Below, piece after piece: positions 59,448-64,000 of a stretch of 64,000 nt of DNA. This stretch comes from Cellulomonas humilata (GTDB taxonomy: Bacteria; Actinomycetota; Actinomycetes; Actinomycetales; Cellulomonadaceae): the NCBI RefSeq assembly GCF_013359775.1, contig NZ_JABMCI010000066.1, positions 248,001-312,000 of the forward strand, written 5' to 3'. The translations under genes were made by a program, and so were the position numbers. The notes under the pieces were generated by a model that saw only the letters and a program-made list of their open reading frames with translations, did no database searches and was not told the DNA's origin. Numbering within the stretch: the first letter of the stretch is position 1; every line of letters starts with the position of its first letter.

Positions 59448-60848
59448 TCAGGCTTGCTTCCCCGCGTCGGGGTCCTCGCCGAGGATCTCCGCCAGCGCGC
59501 GGTCCACCTCGGCGGCGTCGTCGACCGCGGTCGCGCGGCGTGCCGCGTAGCCCGACGGGTCGTCGAGGTCCTCGGTGCCGGGCAGCAGGTCGGGGTGGTC
59601 CCACACCGCGTCGCGCGCCGTGGCGCCGTTGTCGCGGGTGATCTGCGCCCAGAGCGCGGCCGCGTCACGCAGTCGCCGGGGTCGCAGCTCGAGGCCGACC
59701 AGGTTGGCGAACGTCTGCTCGGCCGGCCCACCGGCGGCTCGGCGGCGGCGGATCATCTCGCGCAGGGCCATGGTGTGCGGCAGGTGGGGGAGCGCCGCGG
59801 TGGCGGTGACCTCGTCGACCCACCCCTCGACGAGCGCCAGGGCAGTCTCCAGCCGCTCGAGCGCGGCCTTCTGCGCGGGTGTCGTGTGCGGCGCGAAGAC
59901 GCCACCGGAGAGGGCCTGCTGGAGCGCGGCCGTGTCGGTGACGTCGATCGAGCGGACCGCCTCCTCCAGCTGGTCGGCGTCGATCGTGATGCCGCGCGCG
60001 TACGCCTCGACGGTCGCGAGCAGGTGCGAGCGCAACCACGGCACGTGGGTGAACAGCCGGGTGGCGGCCGCCTCGCGCAGGGCGAGGAACAGTCGGACCT
60101 CCTCCGCGGGGGCGTCGAGACCCTCGGCGAACGCGTCGACGTTGGCGGCGACGAGCGCCGGGGCGGGCTTGTCCAGCAGGGGGAGCCCGATGTCGGTGGT
60201 GCCGAACACCTCGTGCGCGAGGGTGCCCGCGGCCTGACCCACCTGCATGCCGAAGACCGCGGAGCCCAGCTGGCGGAGCAGCTGCGCCGGCTCGATGCCG
60301 CCGGGCAGCGCGAGCCCGCCGTCCGACCCCTCGGGCAGGGCGCCGCCGAGCGCGCCGACGAGGGCGACCGACAGCGAGGACGCGACCGGTTCGGTCAGCG
60401 TGCGCCACGTCGGCAGGGTCGCCTCGACCCACTCGGCGCGGCTCCAGGCGCGGGGCGTGCCGGTGGACGGCGGCAGGTCGGTGGCGGCGTCGAGCCAGAG
60501 CTCGGCGACCGCGAGCGCGTCGATCACCTGTCGCGTCTGCCCGGGGCTCAGGGCAGGGTCGCCGCCCGCGGCGGCCTGCTGGCGCGCGAGGTCGTGGGCC
60601 ATCTGCCAGTTGACGGGGTCGTCGCCCGAGGCGGCGAGCAGCGCCTGGACCTGCGCGAACACCTGCTGGAGCGCGGCAGGGTCGTCCGGCAGGCCCGATG
60701 CGGCGGCCATCGCGCCAGGGTCGAAGCCGCGCTCCTGGAGCTCGCGGATGGCGTCGTCGGCACCCTCGCCCAGCATGGCGCGCATGACCTGCTCCCAGGC
60801 GGGCACGCCACCATCGGCTCCGGGGACAGCGGAGTTGTCGGGGCTCAC
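59448..60848 (-). CDS. DUF2342 / zinc-dependent metalloprotease-like protein
   Basis: A 466-residue actinobacterial protein of the group annotated as zinc-dependent metalloprotease or F420-biosynthesis-associated hydrolase (DUF2342, Rv3195-like). Recognisable parts are WQMAHDLARQQ, GSAVFGMQVGQAAGTLAHEV, VDAFAEGLDAPAEEVRLFLA, TRLFTHVPWLRSHLLATVEA, the helix GWVDEVTATAALPHLPH and the C-terminal AALWAQITRDNGATARDAVW. A perfect HExxH is not seen (AHEVFG), so the protease activity is uncertain. GGAGG precedes the GTG start. It is divergent from the epimerase gene. Confidence 0.82.
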   Translation of the reverse strand: MSPDNSAVPGADGGVPAWEQVMRAMLGEGADDAIRELQERGFDPGAMAAASGLPDDPAALQQVFAQVQALLAASGDDPVNWQMAHDLARQQAAAGGDPALSPGQTRQVIDALAVAELWLDAATDLPPSTGTPRAWSRAEWVEATLPTWRTLTEPVASSLSVALVGALGGALPEGSDGGLALPGGIEPAQLLRQLGSAVFGMQVGQAAGTLAHEVFGTTDIGLPLLDKPAPALVAANVDAFAEGLDAPAEEVRLFLALREAAATRLFTHVPWLRSHLLATVEAYARGITIDADQLEEAVRSIDVTDTAALQQALSGGVFAPHTTPAQKAALERLETALALVEGWVDEVTATAALPHLPHTMALREMIRRRRAAGGPAEQTFANLVGLELRPRRLRDAAALWAQITRDNGATARDAVWDHPDLLPGTEDLDDPSGYAARRATAVDDAAEVDRALAEILGEDPDAGKQA

Positions 60849-60913
60849 ATGGACCTCCTGCGACGATAGGGCCGGCTGCGAACCACGGTAACCACGCAGC
60901 ACAGGAACGAGGG

Positions 60914-61987
60914 ATGGTGGCCGGGCAAATTCGCTCAGGGCGCAGCGCGCGACCGGGCGCCGCAGCAGTCGCGCCCGGGACCCCCGACGAGGTCGTCGTG
61001 ATCGGGCGTGGACCGATCGCGACCTCGGTCGCGTCCGCGTGGGACGGGAACGTGCGCACCCTCGACGAGGTCCCGGAGCAGAACCCGCAGGACGCGCTGG
61101 CCGGAGCGACGGTCGTCGTGCTCGTGGCGCACTCGGGCGATCTCGTCGCCGCGGTGGTCAAGGGCCGCCGCGAGCGGGAGGCGGCGGTCGTCGCGCACAC
61201 CCAGCGCGTCCTCGGTGCCGCGCGCGCGGTCGGTGCACGGCACGTCGTCGCCGTCGGGTCCGCGGTCGTGCACGGGGCCTGGACCGACCGCCCGCAGATC
61301 TACGACGCCGACCCGTTGCCCCGCACGGACGACGCCGCGCGGGACGGGCTGGTGGGTGACCTGCTCGCCGTCGAGGCCGTGCTGGAGCGCGGGGGTCGCC
61401 GTCGGTCGCCCCTCGTCACGGTGCTGCGGCCGGCCGCGGTCGTCGGCCCGGGCGTCGACACCTTCGTCACCCGGCACTTCGAGGCACCGCGACTGCTCAC
61501 GGTGCGCGGCGCCGTCCGCCCGTGGCAGTTCGTGCACGTCGACGACCTGGCCGCCGCCGTGCGGTTCGCCGTGGACCACGCGCTCGCGGGCGTGCTCACC
61601 GTGGGTGCGCCGGACGTGCTCGATCCCGCGCAGGTCGAGGCCGCCTCGGGGATGCGTCGCGTGGAGCTGGCGGCGGCCACCGCGTTCGGCACCGCCGAGC
61701 GGCTGCACCGCGTCGGCGTGCTGCCGGCGCCCGCGTCGGAGCTCGCCTTCGTCGTCTACCCGTGGACCGTCGCGACGGACCGGCTGCGCGCGGCCGGGTG
61801 GGAGCCGCGCTGGTCCAGCGCCGCCTGCCTCGACGTGCTGCTCGAGGGGGTCCAGGGCCGGGTCGCCGTCGCCGGACGCCGGGTGGGCACGCGGGACGCC
61901 GCCACGCTCGGTGCGGCGGGGGCCGCGGTCGCGCTCATCGGCACCGCGGCGGTGTGGCGTCAGGCGCGGGCGCGTCGCCGGGGGTGA
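60914..61987 (+). CDS. NAD-dependent epimerase/dehydratase-like (extended SDR) protein
   Basis: A 357-residue protein with a diverged SDR fold: VVVIGRGPIATSVASAW (degenerate GxGxxG), ATVVVLVAHSGDL, RHVVAVGSAVVHGAW (serine region), VTVLRPAAVVGPGVDTF and RPWQFVHVDDLAAAVRFAVD, the last two being typical of extended SDR epimerases. The catalytic YxxxK is not obvious, so it may bind a nucleotide without classical activity. A C-terminal Ala-rich hydrophobic segment (LGAAGAAVALIGTAAVW) before RARRRG suggests a membrane-associated tail. Confidence 0.75.
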   Translation: MVAGQIRSGRSARPGAAAVAPGTPDEVVVIGRGPIATSVASAWDGNVRTLDEVPEQNPQDALAGATVVVLVAHSGDLVAAVVKGRREREAAVVAHTQRVLGAARAVGARHVVAVGSAVVHGAWTDRPQIYDADPLPRTDDAARDGLVGDLLAVEAVLERGGRRRSPLVTVLRPAAVVGPGVDTFVTRHFEAPRLLTVRGAVRPWQFVHVDDLAAAVRFAVDHALAGVLTVGAPDVLDPAQVEAASGMRRVELAAATAFGTAERLHRVGVLPAPASELAFVVYPWTVATDRLRAAGWEPRWSSAACLDVLLEGVQGRVAVAGRRVGTRDAATLGAAGAAVALIGTAAVWRQARARRRG

Positions 61988-62010
61988 GTGCGACGGGGGA
62001 TGATGTGGGC

Positions 62011-63114
62011 GTGCTCGACCAGCCCACCTCCCCGTTCGACGTCGACGCGCCCCTGGGCGAGCCCGAACGCGTCAGCCTTCGCTCGATCACGCTCTCGGCC
62101 GGCATGCTGGTCACCGCGCTGCTGCTCGGTGTGCTCGTCCTCCTGCCGGTGCCGTACGCGATCAGCAGCCCGGGTCCCACCCGGGACGTGCTCGGTACGC
62201 ACGACGACACGCCGCTGATCCAGATCGAGGGCGCCGAGACGTTCGACTCCACGGGCGAGCTGCGCCTGACCACCGTGTCCGGCACGGGCGGTCCCGGCTT
62301 CCCGTCGAGCGCGGTCGGCGTGATCCAGGGCTGGCTGTCGCGCTGGGCGGTGGTCCAGCCCGTCGAGCTGCTGTACCCGCCGGACCGCACCCAGGACGAG
62401 ATCGACGAGTCCAACACCGCCGAGATGGTCTCCTCGCAGGAGAACGCCGCGGTCGCTGCGCTCACCGAGCTGGGGTACGAGGTGCCGGCGACGCTCGTGG
62501 TGGCAGGTGCCGTCGAGGGGACCGACGCGGAGGGAAAGGTCGAGGAGGCGGACGTCATCGTCGCGCTGGACGGCGTCGCCGTGCCGAACTACCAGGGCCT
62601 GATCGCCCAGCTGGACGAGGTCGAGCCGGGGGAGACCGTGACCTTGACCGTGCGTCGGCACGGGCAGGCGGTCGACGTCCCGATCGTCACCGGGAAGAAG
62701 GCCGACGGGCGCGCCCAGATCGGGGTGTTCATCGACCCGTCGTTCGACATGCCGGTGGACGTCACCATCGACATCGACGACATCGGCGGCCCGAGCGCGG
62801 GGACCATGTTCGCGCTGGGGATCATCGACAAGCTGACTCCGGAGGACGAGGCGAACGGCCAGGACATCGCAGGGACCGGCACCATCGACGTCACCGGCGA
62901 GGTCGGGCCCATCGGCGGCATCCGCCAGAAGCTGGCCGGAGCGACGCGCGACGGGGCCACCTGGTTCCTGGCGCCGGCGGCGAACTGCGACGAGGTCGTC
63001 GGTCACGTGCCGGACGGGCTGCGGGTGGTGCGCATCGAGACGCTGCACGACGCCCGCGAGGCGATCACCGCGATCGGTGCGGGCACGGCCGAGGACCTGC
63101 CCACCTGCCGCTAG
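62011..63114 (+). CDS. PDZ-domain S16-like membrane protease (Rv3194c type)
   Basis: A 367-residue membrane-anchored serine protease. One N-terminal helix (about 30-52, LVTALLLGVLVLLPVPYAI) leads to an extracytoplasmic PDZ domain (about 170-240: VEEADVIVALDGVAVPNYQG) and a Lon-like S16 domain with the catalytic Ser in DIGGPSAGTMFALGIID and Lys in GIRQKLAGA. It resembles M. tuberculosis Rv3194c. The GTG at 62011 is favoured because GATGAT ends 6 nt before it; GTG 61984 would add nine residues. The substrate is unknown. Confidence 0.88.
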   Translation: MLDQPTSPFDVDAPLGEPERVSLRSITLSAGMLVTALLLGVLVLLPVPYAISSPGPTRDVLGTHDDTPLIQIEGAETFDSTGELRLTTVSGTGGPGFPSSAVGVIQGWLSRWAVVQPVELLYPPDRTQDEIDESNTAEMVSSQENAAVAALTELGYEVPATLVVAGAVEGTDAEGKVEEADVIVALDGVAVPNYQGLIAQLDEVEPGETVTLTVRRHGQAVDVPIVTGKKADGRAQIGVFIDPSFDMPVDVTIDIDDIGGPSAGTMFALGIIDKLTPEDEANGQDIAGTGTIDVTGEVGPIGGIRQKLAGATRDGATWFLAPAANCDEVVGHVPDGLRVVRIETLHDAREAITAIGAGTAEDLPTCR

Positions 63115-63660
63115 TCAGTCGAGCGTCGAGCGCACCGCGGCGACCAGGCCCGGCACCAGGTCCGGACCCTGCCCGACCTGCTCGGCGGTGTCGTTGGCCC
63201 GGCTGCGGACGGCGCACCACGACGGTCCGTCCCGCAGCGCCCCGACGACGAGCCGCACGTCCTGCCGCTCAGGGTGGGCCAGCAGGTACTCCAGCGCGGC
63301 GTCCGTGTCCTGCGGCATCGCCTCCTCGGCGGCCGGCGGCAGGACGACGCGCTCGATGGTGACCGCCATCCCGTCCACGGTCGACGGCCACGACAGGCCG
63401 GCGAGCAGGGTCTCCAGGTCCGGCGCGGCGGGCAGCTCCTCCTGCTCGACGGACGTGAGGTGGGCCGGGTCGGACGTCGCCGCGGCGAGGACCTCGGGGT
63501 CCAGCTGGGCGGCGAGGCCGGGCTCCGTCTCGAGCATCGCCTGCGTGCGGACGAGCGCGAAGACGCGCACGGGGCCGTCCCAGCCGGCCTCGGCCACGTG
63601 CTGCTCGATCTCGCGGACGGATCCGGCCAGTGCGGCCAGGGCAGGGGTGGGTTCACTCAC
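63115..63660 (-). CDS. PPA1309-family protein
   Basis: A 181-residue acidic soluble protein of the actinobacterial PPA1309 family: SVREIEQHVAEAGWDGPVRV, FALVRTQAMLETEPGLAAQL, MAVTIERVVLPPAAEEAM and a late VRLVVGALRDGPSWCAVRSR. The function is unknown. It is regularly found between the PDZ protease and UPF0182 genes, as here. Its stop abuts the protease stop. GACCAT ends 6 nt before the GTG start. Confidence 0.85.
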   Translation of the reverse strand: MSEPTPALAALAGSVREIEQHVAEAGWDGPVRVFALVRTQAMLETEPGLAAQLDPEVLAAATSDPAHLTSVEQEELPAAPDLETLLAGLSWPSTVDGMAVTIERVVLPPAAEEAMPQDTDAALEYLLAHPERQDVRLVVGALRDGPSWCAVRSRANDTAEQVGQGPDLVPGLVAAVRSTLD

Positions 63661-63795
63661 GGGCTCATGGTCGCATTCCTGTGGGAACCTGTGCCTCGAC
63701 CGGCACGTTCAGCGTGCGAGTGGTGTGCGTCCTGCGCGTGCTCCGCTCCCGCTACCTGTCAGCACCCTGTTACCGACGACGAGGACCGCCACGCC

Positions 63796-64000
63796 GTGAC
63801 ATTCGGAAGCCCGCCGCCGCCCCGCACCAGCCCGCCCCGCGCGCGCCGGCGCGGAGCGCTCGCACCCACGCTGGTCGTTCTCGGCGTCCTCGTCGTCCTC
63901 GTCCTGCTCCTGGCCCAGGTCTGGACGGAGGTGCTCTGGTACCGCCAGCTCGGTTTCGGCGGCGTCATCGCCACCGAGTGGGGCACGCGCGCCGTCCTGT
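63796..64000 (+). CDS. UPF0182 membrane protein, N-terminal part
   Basis: The first 68 codons of a gene that continues past the right edge. A Pro/Arg-rich start is followed by one transmembrane helix (VVLGVLVVLVLLLAQVW) and the UPF0182 hallmark TEVLWYRQLGFGGVIATEW. Full-length members are about 900-1000 residues with seven N-terminal helices and a large external domain of unknown function. The position after the PPA1309 gene matches the Rv3193c locus. Confidence 0.88.
   Translation, partial: MTFGSPPPPRTSPPRARRRGALAPTLVVLGVLVVLVLLLAQVWTEVLWYRQLGFGGVIATEWGTRAVL

Noticed and set aside
1..64000. tRNA or rRNA genes
   Set aside because: I looked for T-loop and acceptor-type patterns by eye and saw none that fold convincingly. 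A dedicated tRNA search would be needed to exclude them fully.

Overview
This 64 kb window is high-GC chromosomal DNA from an actinobacterium, most likely a Cellulomonas-like member of the Micrococcales. The signs are GTG starts in many genes, very frequent 4-nt gene overlaps, WhiB7, mycoredoxin, AdnAB, UvrD2 and DUF3107/DUF3152 proteins, a class-E type sorting signal (LAVTG), and a secreted esterase carrying a family-2 cellulose-binding module. I found no phage, integrase, insertion sequence, CRISPR array or rRNA/tRNA gene. The organism call is inference from gene content.

Layout. 1-4862: the start of a sugar-binding lipoprotein gene, then a ROK regulator and a xylose-type ABC transporter (xylF-xylG-xylH). 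4863-6176: an AbiEi/DUF559-type gene lying among three copies of a dispersed palindrome. 6218-7573: a secreted CE1-type esterase with CBM2. 7677-11630: one-carbon metabolism (purU, a GNAT gene, then glyA-folD behind a ZTP-type riboswitch). 11702-18019: a VOC protein, xthA, a large surface protein with a frameshift just before its LAXTG anchor, a two-component system and a SHOCT protein. 18020-29159: two MacA/MacB-like export operons and three members of an unrecognised four-cysteine lipoprotein family, one of them broken at a G8 run, plus an MFS exporter and its ArsR-like regulator. 29241-32394: the galactose operon (DeoR regulator, galT, galK). 32502-44985: housekeeping and conserved actinobacterial genes (Mrp, DUF1003, an MgtE-N/CBS protein, aminopeptidase P, a PHP phosphoesterase, MarC, DEAD-box helicase, ferritin-like protein, DUF3107, TetR, DUF3152). 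45050-64000: a block resembling the Mycobacterium tuberculosis Rv3202c-Rv3193c region: adnA-adnB, a kinase-fold protein, nudC, mycoredoxin, uvrD2, whiB7, a ThiF-like protein, DUF5679, a DUF45 peptidase, a DUF2342 protein, an epimerase, a PDZ/S16 protease, a PPA1309-family protein and the start of a UPF0182 gene.

Regulation is the most interesting layer. Upstream of whiB7 lies a complete attenuator: a promoter with an AT-rich block next to its -35, a 61-codon upstream ORF, an 8-bp antiterminator whose 5' arm is the last sense codons of that ORF, and an intrinsic terminator with a U-rich tail. At least 17 genes show an actinobacterial -10 hexamer (TANNNT or close) ending 6-8 nt before the start codon, which predicts leaderless transcripts and decides several start sites. 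The three palindromes near 4.9-6.2 kb show a compensatory base change, so a conserved hairpin is likely.

Limits: coordinates, motifs and repeats were read by eye. Family names come from recognisable motifs, not from database searches. Shadow ORFs in other frames, which are abundant at this GC content, were left out.
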